A stretch of 15,699 bases of DNA from TMED23 sp964643045 (GTDB taxonomy: Bacteria > Pseudomonadota > Alphaproteobacteria > Rhodospirillales > UBA2165). The stretch's first letter is position 1. The number at the start of each line of letters is the position of its first letter. The notes beneath the pieces are model-generated. The model had not been told where the DNA came from. It saw only the letters and a list, made by a program, of their open reading frames with translations, and made no database searches. The position numbers and the translations under genes are program-made. Shown here one piece after another: positions 8,001 to 14,525 of the stretch. The DNA lies in contig CAZXSC010000061.1 in assembly GCA_964643045.1 (NCBI GenBank), positions 1-15,699 of the forward strand, read 5' to 3'.

Positions 8001-8058
8001 TATTTTAGCACGTGTGATACAAGCTATTCGGATTTCTAATATGAATAAAACTTGCCAT

Positions 8059-8067
8059 ATTATAACA
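8059..8067 (-). promoter_or_regulatory. Candidate extended -10 promoter of the dioxygenase gene
   Basis: On the minus strand this reads TGTTATAAT, a perfect TATAAT with the extended TG-N element. It lies about 70 bases upstream of the TTG start. No good -35 hexamer is visible at the right distance, which an extended -10 can tolerate. Confidence 0.4.
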
Positions 8068-8201
8068 TTTAGATCAATTAGGGGTGCACTGATGTCTGGT
8101 TGATGAGCATAATCATGTACAAGTCTGGACACCAATTTGTCTCCAGTGTTGTTTATAATTGAAAAATTAATGTTGAATTATTTGAATAGATGAGGAACTT
8201 T

Positions 8202-8243
8202 ATGGCGCTCAGCAGGCCCACATTGATTTGGAAGCCCGATTAA
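8202..8243 (+). CDS. Possible 13-codon ORF
   Basis: ATG GCG CTC ... GAT TAA encodes MALSRPTLIWKPD. AGGA (8193-8196) sits 5 bases before the ATG, and a perfect TATAAT (8154-8159) lies about 43 bases upstream, without a clear -35. No plus-strand gene follows until 9670, so it is not an obvious leader peptide. It could be a relic of a lost gene's start, a small protein, or chance. I do not recognise the peptide. Confidence 0.2.
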   Translation: MALSRPTLIWKPD

Positions 8244-8353
8244 CAAGTGGTTCGGTAGTATCCTCACCTGATTAATTAATCCACGATCTCATGGTTAGGG
8301 ACGTCAATAATAATCTAAGTTGTTTGGATAACCATACATCGGTTCCTGTTCTA

Positions 8354-8752
8354 CTATTTGATGACCATGCTTTTGTTTGAAAATGTTAGATCAACCGTAA
8401 TTTTTCCTTCGTTTAATAACCATGGTCGAATGCGATATGAGCGTGCGCCTGATTTATGCATTGGATCATTATCTGCAATTTCTTTTGCGGCAGCCATCGA
8501 TTCAGCCCTGACAATCACCATGCCTTCTCCGTTCCACTTTTGCTCGGTGTCATCGGAGAAAGGACCAGCCCCAAACATAATACCTTCGTCTTGTATTTTG
8601 TTTTGGTAAGCTAGATGTTCGTCCAAAACTTCCATTATCGGGTTTAATCCGTTGACCGGCGAGGTGAAGATTACATATAATTTCTTGGCCAATAAACCAA
8701 GATCTGAGCATTGGTCGACCATATCGCCCCATGTTGGGCCATCCGTAGGCAT
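8354..8752 (-). CDS. YCII-related (YciI-like) domain protein
   Basis: A 132-residue cytoplasmic protein with the dimeric alpha+beta (ferredoxin-like) YCII fold. The YCII region begins after an N-terminal extension of about 23 residues: KLYVIFTSP (24-32), LDEHLAYQ with conserved His46, FGAGPFSDD (60-68), GMVIVRAESMAAAKEIADNDPMHKSG (77-102, including Asp96), and a C-terminal RIRPWL strand. The His and Asp pair is the putative active site of the family. YCII proteins are related in fold to muconolactone isomerase and occur in aromatic and chloroaromatic degradation clusters, but few have a proven reaction. An AGGGGA site precedes the ATG by 6 bases. It follows the CMD-like gene by 121 bp on the same strand and may be co-transcribed with it. 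An isomerase or dehydrochlorinase-like step on a ring-cleavage product is possible but inferred. Confidence 0.85.
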   Translation of the reverse strand: MPTDGPTWGDMVDQCSDLGLLAKKLYVIFTSPVNGLNPIMEVLDEHLAYQNKIQDEGIMFGAGPFSDDTEQKWNGEGMVIVRAESMAAAKEIADNDPMHKSGARSYRIRPWLLNEGKITVDLTFSNKSMVIK

Positions 8753-8873
8753 CTTATTTCCCCTATTGTTGAAATAAATTTGTAATTAAACGTTTTATGT
8801 AAAGTAACGACTGGGGTTGGATTTGTCTAATCCCAATTATTCCGTTTGTTTAGGCAAACGCTGGCATCAATGG

Positions 8874-9431
8874 TCAGGCTGAGGGGGCTTTCTCTAATAG
8901 GCTGCCATCTTCTGTAGGTATTTCAAATACATTGAGTTGGATGGCTATATTGCAGTAATAGCCGATTATAGCTGTCAATTCGAGCAAGGTTTTTTTACCC
9001 ATTTTATTTTCAGCGATAACAAACATCTCATCTGAGAGGGTCTTGGTGTCGAGGATAGATGTTGTAATATCAAAAATAAGTTCTTCATCCTCCCGCTCAA
9101 AATGCGGGCGTTTTCTTATTCTAATTGCGTCAATAGTTTCCTGAGCAAGTCCATTTTCGAAAGCGATTTTACTGTGGGCAAACCATTCAACATCTGCGTC
9201 CCAGTGGCGCGCGACGATGATTATAGCAAGTTCAGATAGTCGGGGTTCTAGCGACGTTTCATAGCGGCAGAAAGCACCGACTTTTTGAATCAGTGAACCA
9301 TATGTTGGACTCAAAAACCAGGTATGCATGGGGCCTGCTATATGGGTTCGGGGTCCTGATAAGATTTCGTCATGGAGGTTTTGTTGATCTGGGGTCATTT
9401 CTTCATAAGGAATCTGCGGTAATCGGCTCAA
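8874..9431 (-). CDS. Carboxymuconolactone decarboxylase-like family protein
   Basis: A 185-residue all-helical protein of the AhpD/CMD superfamily. It has the early motif LPQIPYEEMTPDQQ, then GPMHTWFLSPTYGSLIQKVGAFCRYET around 33-58, the core helix RLSELAIIIVARHWDADVEW (64-83) with Glu82, then His86 in FAHSKIAFENGL. The Glu/His pair is the typical CMD acid-base site. The CxxC of peroxidase-type AhpD proteins is absent, arguing against an antioxidant role. The TTG start is chosen because AAGGAG stands 7 bases before it; the frame could extend to 9515 but only through a low-complexity basic and hydrophobic stretch unlike the family. It is the first minus-strand gene of this group, with the YCII gene 121 bp downstream and Hyi divergent upstream. 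A role in converting a lactone or keto acid from ring cleavage is plausible but unproven. Confidence 0.87.
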   Translation of the reverse strand: MSRLPQIPYEEMTPDQQNLHDEILSGPRTHIAGPMHTWFLSPTYGSLIQKVGAFCRYETSLEPRLSELAIIIVARHWDADVEWFAHSKIAFENGLAQETIDAIRIRKRPHFEREDEELIFDITTSILDTKTLSDEMFVIAENKMGKKTLLELTAIIGYYCNIAIQLNVFEIPTEDGSLLEKAPSA

Positions 9432-9438
9432 TGTGGAA

Positions 9439-9444
9439 CTCCTT
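9439..9444 (-). promoter_or_regulatory. Shine-Dalgarno site deciding the TTG start of the CMD-like gene
   Basis: AAGGAG on the minus strand, 7 bases before the TTG at 9431. It is followed by a protein start (MSRLPQIPYEEM) that matches the family's usual N terminus. Confidence 0.75.
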
Positions 9445-9513
9445 TTTTTCAGGGGCAATCGATTTCGAGACCTTAAGTTCAAACAGATTAAAAATAAACT
9501 CAAAAATATCCGC

Positions 9514-9519
9514 ATTATA
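9514..9519 (-). promoter_or_regulatory. Possible -10 element of the CMD-like gene
   Basis: A perfect TATAAT reading minus (within CATATTATAATGCGG), which would give a leader of roughly 75 bases to the TTG start. No convincing -35 box is seen at 16-18 bp. Confidence 0.28.
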
Positions 9520-9608
9520 ATATGGTTGTCATTTCTCGCTTTGGTAAATTTGATTGGTATAGCTCAGGCGACATTTTTGCTCTATTCTTTTTCGGGTAAT
9601 TGTTTGAT

Positions 9609-9633
9609 ATTGGTGGTCATGTGTTAGACCAAT
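9609..9633. repeat. Inverted repeat upstream of hyi-like gene, possible operator
   Basis: ATTGGT (9609-9614), 13 bases, then ACCAAT (9628-9633), ending 36 bp before the Hyi start in the divergent region with the CMD gene. A TTGGT...ACCAA pair recalls GntR-family operators, but those usually have a much shorter spacer. It is as likely to be chance in AT-rich DNA. Confidence 0.3.
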
Positions 9634-9669
9634 TGAATATGCCTTATTTTTTAAAATTGTTGGATTAAG

Positions 9670-10449
9670 ATGCCCAATTTTTCTTCAAATATATCTCTGA
9701 TGTTCAAGGAACATGACTTCTTGGATCGGTTCCGGGCGGCCAAGAATGCTGGATTTGGTGCCATAGAAATGCAATTCCCGTATAATTTTTCACCGAAAGA
9801 CTTATTGCAAAGGAAAGTGGAAGAAAATCTTGAAATTACGGTTATTAATATTGGAGCAGGTGATTTAATGACTGGTGGTCCAGGTCTCGCGGCAGTGCCA
9901 GGCCGTGAGGATTCGTTTAAAGAGGCCGTTGAGCAAGCCTTTGACTATGCTGAAATATTGAAGCCCATGAATATGAACGTTTTACCAGGTTGGCCGCCTA
10001 TGGATCAATTTGATCGGGAGGAATGCCTAGACGTATTAGCCGTCAATCTGCGGTATGCGGCGGAAGCATTGGCTCAAACCGGAAGCAAGGTTTTGGTCGA
10101 AGCATGTAATACATTTGATCGTCCTGGCTTTATAGTATCCACTTCAGCTCAAGCAATCGACGTCATCAATAAAGTTGGTCATAAGAATCTTGCTTTACAG
10201 TATGACTTGTATCATATGCAGATTATGGAAGGTAATCTTGTTAACCGAATTAAGGAAATAAAGAGCCAAATAGGTCATATTCAGTTTGCCGATACTCCAG
10301 GACGCAACGAGCCTGGCACAGGTGAAATTAATTTTCCTTACATATTTGAGGAGCTTGATAACATGGGCTGGCAGGGCTGGCTGGCGGCAGAGTACATTCC
10401 CTCTCGCCCCACAATAGAAACACTTGAGTGGTTGCAGCTGAATTTGTAA
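9670..10449 (+). CDS. hyi: Hydroxypyruvate isomerase family protein (sugar phosphate isomerase/epimerase fold)
   Basis: A TIM-barrel isomerase that in the named family interconverts hydroxypyruvate and tartronate semialdehyde; relatives act on other keto sugars and acids. The 259 residues match the length of E. coli Hyi and align end to end from memory: SSNISLMFKEHDFLDRF at 5-21, GAGDLMTGGPGLAAVPGRE at 62-80, AEALAQTGSKVLVEACN with metal-site Glu144, LQYDLYHMQIMEGNL (176-190) with Asp179 and His182, GHIQFADTPGRNEPGTGEIN (202-221) with Gln205, and AAEYIPS with Glu241. All expected metal and acid-base residues are present. No clear Shine-Dalgarno site precedes the ATG, but the start matches the family. 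PurC follows 71 bp downstream. The role could be glyoxylate/C2-C3 acid metabolism fed by the catabolic genes, but a different keto-substrate cannot be excluded. Confidence 0.85.
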   Translation: MPNFSSNISLMFKEHDFLDRFRAAKNAGFGAIEMQFPYNFSPKDLLQRKVEENLEITVINIGAGDLMTGGPGLAAVPGREDSFKEAVEQAFDYAEILKPMNMNVLPGWPPMDQFDREECLDVLAVNLRYAAEALAQTGSKVLVEACNTFDRPGFIVSTSAQAIDVINKVGHKNLALQYDLYHMQIMEGNLVNRIKEIKSQIGHIQFADTPGRNEPGTGEINFPYIFEELDNMGWQGWLAAEYIPSRPTIETLEWLQLNL

Positions 10450-10504
10450 TGTTCACTTTACTTTTATTTTTTTTGTACGCCGGTTAGGTTGTTTATAGTA
10501 AGAA

Positions 10505-10511
10505 TAAGGAG
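10505..10511 (+). promoter_or_regulatory. Shine-Dalgarno site deciding the TTG start of purC
   Basis: TAAGGAG lies 9 bases before the TTG at 10521. The next in-frame ATG would remove conserved residues, so the TTG is preferred. Confidence 0.75.
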
Positions 10512-10520
10512 TTACACGGC

Positions 10521-11504
10521 TTGAGCAGTGCGAATCTAGAATTGATAGAAAACTGTCTTACTGATGCAGAATTCAAACAGTTGCCTAATTTTTACCGGGG
10601 TAAAGTTCGAGATGCTTACGGAATTTCCGAAGGGCGAAGATTGTTGATTTCTACAGATCGTCAGTCTGCTTTTGACCAAGTATTAGCGGCCGTTCCATAT
10701 AAAGGCCAGGTGCTAACTCAAACAGCAAAATATTGGTTTGATTCAACATCTGATATTTGTCCAAATCACGTTATCAGTTATCCTGATCCTAATATTGTCA
10801 TGGTTAAGGATCTTGACATGCTTCCGATTGAGATGGTGGTACGTGATTATATGACCGGGTCGACGGAGACGAGCATTTGGCCGATGTATGAGCGTGGTGA
10901 GCGAACTCTTTATGGGCATAGTTTTCTTGATGGACTTGTCAAGAATCAGAAATTACCAACCACGATTATCACACCCACAACCAAAGCTGCGCAGGGTGAC
11001 CACGATGCTCCAATCACCGAAGCAGAAATCCTTGAAACGAAGTTGGTGACACGTGAACAATGGAATGAATTATCTGAAAAAAGTTTGGCATTATTTAGTC
11101 GCGGCCGACAATTAGCTGAAAAAAATGGTCTAATATTAGTCGATACCAAATACGAGTTTGGTATTGACGAAAATGGTATCATCACGGTAGCAGATGAAAT
11201 ACATACACCCGATTCCAGTCGCTTCTGGATAGCTGAAAGTTATAATGAACGTCTGGAAACTGGGAAGAACCCTGAAAGCCTTGATAAAGAGTTCTTGCGT
11301 CTATGGATTGACGCTAAATGTGATCCTTATAACGACCCTATACCGGAGATTCCGCCAGAAACGTTACTTGAGTTTAGCGATAAATATATCAAACTTTTTG
11401 AGTTGGTAACCGGAGAGGCCTTTGAAAAGCCAGATCCTTTGATTTCTGTTCGCGATCGAATTGAGAAAGCTTTAGCCGAAGAGATTCCTGAATATTTTTC
11501 CTAA
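10521..11504 (+). CDS. purC: Phosphoribosylaminoimidazole-succinocarboxamide synthase (SAICAR synthase), long form
   Basis: Ligates CAIR and L-aspartate with ATP to give SAICAR in de novo purine synthesis (cytoplasm). Signatures in order: YRGKVRDAY at 25-33 (ATP site), STDRQSAFDQVL at 44-55, PIEMVVRDYMTGSTETSIW at 102-120, PTTKAAQGDHDAPIT at 152-166, ILVDTKYEFG at 205-214, and ADEIHTPDSSRFW at 224-236 with the ADEI metal/ATP segment. At 327 residues it is the longer form (yeast ADE1-like in length and insertions), distinct from the roughly 240-255-residue enzyme of most bacterial purCSQL operons. It starts at TTG with a good ribosome site. It lies 71 bp after the Hyi gene and converges on the GT41 gene with only 22 bp between stop codons and no visible hairpin. 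Whether a second, short purC exists elsewhere cannot be seen. Confidence 0.95.
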   Translation: MSSANLELIENCLTDAEFKQLPNFYRGKVRDAYGISEGRRLLISTDRQSAFDQVLAAVPYKGQVLTQTAKYWFDSTSDICPNHVISYPDPNIVMVKDLDMLPIEMVVRDYMTGSTETSIWPMYERGERTLYGHSFLDGLVKNQKLPTTIITPTTKAAQGDHDAPITEAEILETKLVTREQWNELSEKSLALFSRGRQLAEKNGLILVDTKYEFGIDENGIITVADEIHTPDSSRFWIAESYNERLETGKNPESLDKEFLRLWIDAKCDPYNDPIPEIPPETLLEFSDKYIKLFELVTGEAFEKPDPLISVRDRIEKALAEEIPEYFS

Positions 11505-11526
11505 TGCATATATTAATCGCTATTGG

Positions 11527-13407
11527 CTAATTAGAACACCAGAGTTGCCACATTCTGCGATAGGCACTTTCCATATTTTCAGCGTATGATTTTCCTTGGC
11601 AGAGGGGAGATTGTATTAGCCTCTCGCGTAATGAGCGACGTAAAACGCTCAAATCACCAATATCTGAGGCTAGATCCTTGGCGACGTTAGCATATTGTCT
11701 ATGTGTGTCAGCACTTAACCTATTGAGTTTAACGGCGTTTAAAAGTGAAGCTGCTACGCGGCTGATAAAATTGTGTCCCTTCAGAGCAACAACCGGAACG
11801 CCCATCGCCAATGCTTCAAATGTAGTTGTTGCGCCATTGAACGGAAATGGATCTAATGCAACGTCTATATGTTGATATTGTGCAAGATGATTTTGTCGAT
11901 TTGTATTATGACCATAAAATATCAAACGGTCTTCACTAATGTCAAAGCGCGTAAATTTATCTTGCCAATACTTTATTAGGACTGGATCGTTAAAGTAGGC
12001 CCCATATTTCAAGAAAAGTTTTGAATTTGGAACCATTGCGAGAATTTGTGCCCATAGTTCCACAACAGAATCATTTATCTTCTCAGGTTTGTTGAAACAC
12101 CCAAAGGTAATAAAACCGTTTTCTTCGGCGGGAAGAGTCGAGACGAGTGGAAAGTCAGTAGGTGGATTAAATTGATAAAGAATTGGCAGGCGGTAGAGTT
12201 GTTCTGTGAATAGTTCGTTCGAATTTGAGGGGTGGAGAAAGTCATCGGTTAACCAAAAATCCATTTCCGACAAGCCTGAAGTGGCGCAATCATGAAAACT
12301 GATTTGAATTGGCGCCGCTCGAAAGGCTACAATCGTCGGTCTGTTTGAATTAAAGCGTCCCGCTAGGCTAATCAAAATATCGACTTTATCGTCTTCAATT
12401 TTCTGAGCTATTTGTGCATCAGATTGTTGATTAGTTGGCAGCCAATTGTCCGCAATTGCACGAAACTGTTTGCTGACTGAATCGGCTATTTCATTCTCAC
12501 TGTAAATGTAAATTTCTACTTCTTCGGCGCCGTGATTTTTTAATAGTGGGAGTATGTTAAAGCCAACTGGATGGGCGTGAAAATCCGAAGATAAATATCC
12601 GATGCGGAGTCTGCGGTTAATATCTTTGTTACGTGTCACGAATTTATCACTTTTTATATTATTCTGGTTGTATTTTGCTCCGAAGTCCTCATGCAATTGA
12701 AATAAACTGCCGTGGTTTTGGTCAGGGAGGTTAAGTGAATTGATCAGTAAATTGCGTTCAGCCAATGCGCAATTAGGATCGACTTTTAATGCTTGCCTGT
12801 AAGTTTCGTTTGCACAGTCTAATAGCCCGATGGTTTGTTCCACAAATCCAAGATTGTTGAGTAGACGTCCATCATTTGGCCGCAAGAGAACTGTGCGGCG
12901 GAGCTGGTCCATTGCTTCGGTTAGCTTTCCAATTTTTGATAATGCCTGGCCTAAATTGCTCAACGCTTCAACATTATCTGGTTCAATTTCTAGAGCTATT
13001 TGAGATTGTTTGACGGCCTCTTCAAACTGACTGGCTGCTATGAGTGCATTACCTAAATTGACCAAGCAGGGAAAACTATTCGGATCAATTGAGAGTGCCG
13101 TTTTAAAATATTTAACGGCATCAGTTGCCTGTCCCAGCTCTAAATATATAGTTCCGAGATTAAAGTGAGCTTCAAGGTTCTTTGGCTGATTTTTTATCGC
13201 TTGTAAAATCAACTTAGATCCCTGATCGGAATGACCAGTCTGGTGAGCTAAAAGGCCGAGTAAACGAAGAGCTTCACTATGTTCCGGATCTTCTTCAAGT
13301 AGGTTTCTGTAAACTGTTTCAGCTTGAGCGAGTTTCCCAGATTTCTGTAAACGTTCTGCTTCTAGTATGGTTTCCGATTTAAAAGCATTCTTGTTCACGG
13401 GGTGCAT
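11527..13407 (-). CDS. TPR-repeat GT41 glycosyltransferase (bacterial O-GlcNAc transferase / SPINDLY-like)
   Basis: Likely transfers a sugar from a nucleotide sugar to protein Ser/Thr. From the chosen ATG it has 626 residues. About six TPR repeats occupy roughly residues 14-215 (repeating ALxxxPNxxxAxxNLGxxL pattern), giving a protein-binding superhelix. The GT41 catalytic region follows: RLRIGYLSSDFHAHPVGF near 266-283 (His279 corresponds to the active-site His of human OGT), RAAPIQISFHDCATSGL near 363-379, FITFGCFNKPEKINDSVVELW near 432-452 (a lysine in the position of OGT Lys842), and DVALDPFPFNGATTTFEALAMGVPVV near 515-540 (UDP-sugar site). The start is uncertain: GTG 13431, ATG 13407 and GTG 13398 are all possible, with GGAG at 13410-13413. 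It is divergent from the EamA gene. Targets, possibly flagellin or other surface proteins, cannot be inferred from the neighbours. Confidence 0.9.
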   Translation of the reverse strand: MHPVNKNAFKSETILEAERLQKSGKLAQAETVYRNLLEEDPEHSEALRLLGLLAHQTGHSDQGSKLILQAIKNQPKNLEAHFNLGTIYLELGQATDAVKYFKTALSIDPNSFPCLVNLGNALIAASQFEEAVKQSQIALEIEPDNVEALSNLGQALSKIGKLTEAMDQLRRTVLLRPNDGRLLNNLGFVEQTIGLLDCANETYRQALKVDPNCALAERNLLINSLNLPDQNHGSLFQLHEDFGAKYNQNNIKSDKFVTRNKDINRRLRIGYLSSDFHAHPVGFNILPLLKNHGAEEVEIYIYSENEIADSVSKQFRAIADNWLPTNQQSDAQIAQKIEDDKVDILISLAGRFNSNRPTIVAFRAAPIQISFHDCATSGLSEMDFWLTDDFLHPSNSNELFTEQLYRLPILYQFNPPTDFPLVSTLPAEENGFITFGCFNKPEKINDSVVELWAQILAMVPNSKLFLKYGAYFNDPVLIKYWQDKFTRFDISEDRLIFYGHNTNRQNHLAQYQHIDVALDPFPFNGATTTFEALAMGVPVVALKGHNFISRVAASLLNAVKLNRLSADTHRQYANVAKDLASDIGDLSVLRRSLRERLIQSPLCQGKSYAENMESAYRRMWQLWCSN

Positions 13408-13592
13408 CACTCCATTTATATGACAGATCACGACTTTTGTTTAAATTTTTCTCTTATTCTCAAATTATGAAGAATTTATGTTAATTAGCCGTAAAGGAGC
13501 TGTTTGTTATCCCAATAGTGGATTAATGAATTTACACACTATCTTTCATTTCGTTAGACTGGTTATTCATAAAGTTTTCATTGGAAACAAAG

Positions 13593-14504
13593 ATGGCAAT
13601 GCAAATAAATCGCAATCAGAATTTAAAAGGCATAGGTTTAATGATCTTTGGCATGGTGGGTTTAGCGGGCACTGATGTACTGGGAAAGTGGCTCATGATC
13701 GAAGGTTACTCTGCGTTTCAAGTGATAGCCGTGAAAGGATGGATTATTGTTGTCTTGATGACAGTTTGGATTTTGTTGACTAGGCGGATCTCACAAATAA
13801 AAACATCTCGCGCTGGAGCCCATGGTTTAAGGTTGGTACTGACGTGTTCTGGTCCGATATTGATTTTGATAGCATTGGCTGAAATGCCATTGGCAGATGT
13901 CACGGTTATCGTTTTCAGCTCAGTATTTATAACAACGGCAATGTCGGCTCCAATATTCAAAGAAAAAGTTGGTTTCCATAGATGGGCGGCGGTTATTATA
14001 GGTTTCGCTGGTGTGGTTTTAGTGCTTCGACCGGGTATTGGCGTGTTTCAGCCTGTTGGGATCTTGGCTTTGCTTGCGGGTGCGGCCTTTGCAGCCCTCA
14101 ACCTGACGACACGGTGGCTCCGGGATACGGAAACGACGTTGAGCCTTATTTTTTATATTATGTTAGGTATGGCCGCTTTATCGAGTCTCATTCTTCCTTT
14201 TGTATGGAAGCCAATATCTTTTTTGGATTTGATGATCTACACTGTTATGGCTGTTTTTACCTTAATAGGGTATATAGGTATGACGGGAGCATTTATGTGT
14301 GCTCCTCTGGGTGTTGTAGCGCCTTTTGAGTATACTCTCATGTTATTCGCTGTTGTTTCTGGTTATCTGATTTGGGAAGAAATTCCGGATAGATTTGTTT
14401 GGACTGGAGCTACTATAATTTTAATGAGTGGGATTTATCTTATTCAACGCGAGGCACGGGCACATGGGGTTATTAAAAAGAACAATCGTTTAGAAAAAAG
14501 TTAA
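13593..14504 (+). CDS. EamA-family (DMT superfamily) transporter
   Basis: Inner-membrane transporter of the drug/metabolite superfamily, usually exporting amino acids, nucleotides or other small metabolites. The 303 residues contain about ten hydrophobic helices in two EamA halves. The first half opens with KGIGLMIFGMVGLAGTDVLGKWL and has AEMPLADVTVIVFSSVFITT, matching the family's A..l....a....l....Pv.. helix. The second half has FAALNLTTRWLRDTE and ends with LGVVAPFEYTLMLFAVVSGYLIWEEIPDRFVWTGATIILMSGIYL. ATG 13593 is preferred over an in-frame TTG at 13581; a weak GGAA lies 6 bases upstream. It is followed by the indolepyruvate oxidoreductase gene after 21 bp, so the two are probably co-transcribed. 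The cargo is unknown; an aromatic or branched 2-oxoacid or amino acid would fit the partner. Confidence 0.9.
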   Translation: MAMQINRNQNLKGIGLMIFGMVGLAGTDVLGKWLMIEGYSAFQVIAVKGWIIVVLMTVWILLTRRISQIKTSRAGAHGLRLVLTCSGPILILIALAEMPLADVTVIVFSSVFITTAMSAPIFKEKVGFHRWAAVIIGFAGVVLVLRPGIGVFQPVGILALLAGAAFAALNLTTRWLRDTETTLSLIFYIMLGMAALSSLILPFVWKPISFLDLMIYTVMAVFTLIGYIGMTGAFMCAPLGVVAPFEYTLMLFAVVSGYLIWEEIPDRFVWTGATIILMSGIYLIQREARAHGVIKKNNRLEKS

Positions 14505-14513
14505 TGAGACTAC

Positions 14514-14518
14514 AGGAG
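14514..14518 (+). promoter_or_regulatory. Shine-Dalgarno site deciding the GTG start of the oxidoreductase
   Basis: AGGAG followed by three tandem in-frame GTG codons (14520, 14523, 14526). The third is 7 bases from the site and is taken as the start. Confidence 0.65.
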
Positions 14519-14525
14519 TGTGGTG

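Larger units (their letters stand above)
7989..8353. other. 365-bp gap between the dioxygenase and YCII genes
   Basis: AT-rich stretch with no long gene. It holds the dioxygenase ribosome site (7996-8000), a candidate extended -10 promoter reading minus (8059-8067), a plus-strand TATAAT (8154-8159) ahead of a 13-codon ORF (8202-8243), a perfect 12-bp palindrome GATTAATTAATC (8270-8281), and a 7-bp inverted repeat ATGGTTA / TAACCAT (8291-8297 and 8329-8335). No canonical terminator is seen. The gap is unusually large for this compact segment and may be regulatory or the scar of a lost gene. Confidence 0.6.

Noticed and set aside
7989..8135. N-terminal extension of the dioxygenase to 8135
   Set aside because: The added 49 residues are hydrophobic and unlike the family. 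A TTG with a good ribosome site starts exactly at the first VOC strand.
8843..8860. CGTTTG-TTTAGG-CAAACG inverted repeat as a terminator between the CMD-like and YCII genes
   Set aside because: The stem is only 6 bp with no T tract on the minus-strand 3' side; probably chance or a weak structure.
9432..9515. N-terminal extension of the CMD-like protein to 9515
   Set aside because: The extra 28 residues look like translated AT-rich non-coding DNA, and AAGGAG marks the TTG at 9431.
10450..10480. T-rich run after the Hyi gene as an intrinsic terminator
   Set aside because: No stable GC-rich stem precedes the T run, and purC follows closely on the same strand.
13478..13675. 65-codon plus-strand frame upstream of and overlapping the EamA gene
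   Set aside because: It overlaps the EamA start in another frame and its product shows no recognisable domain; likely a chance ORF in the divergent intergenic region.
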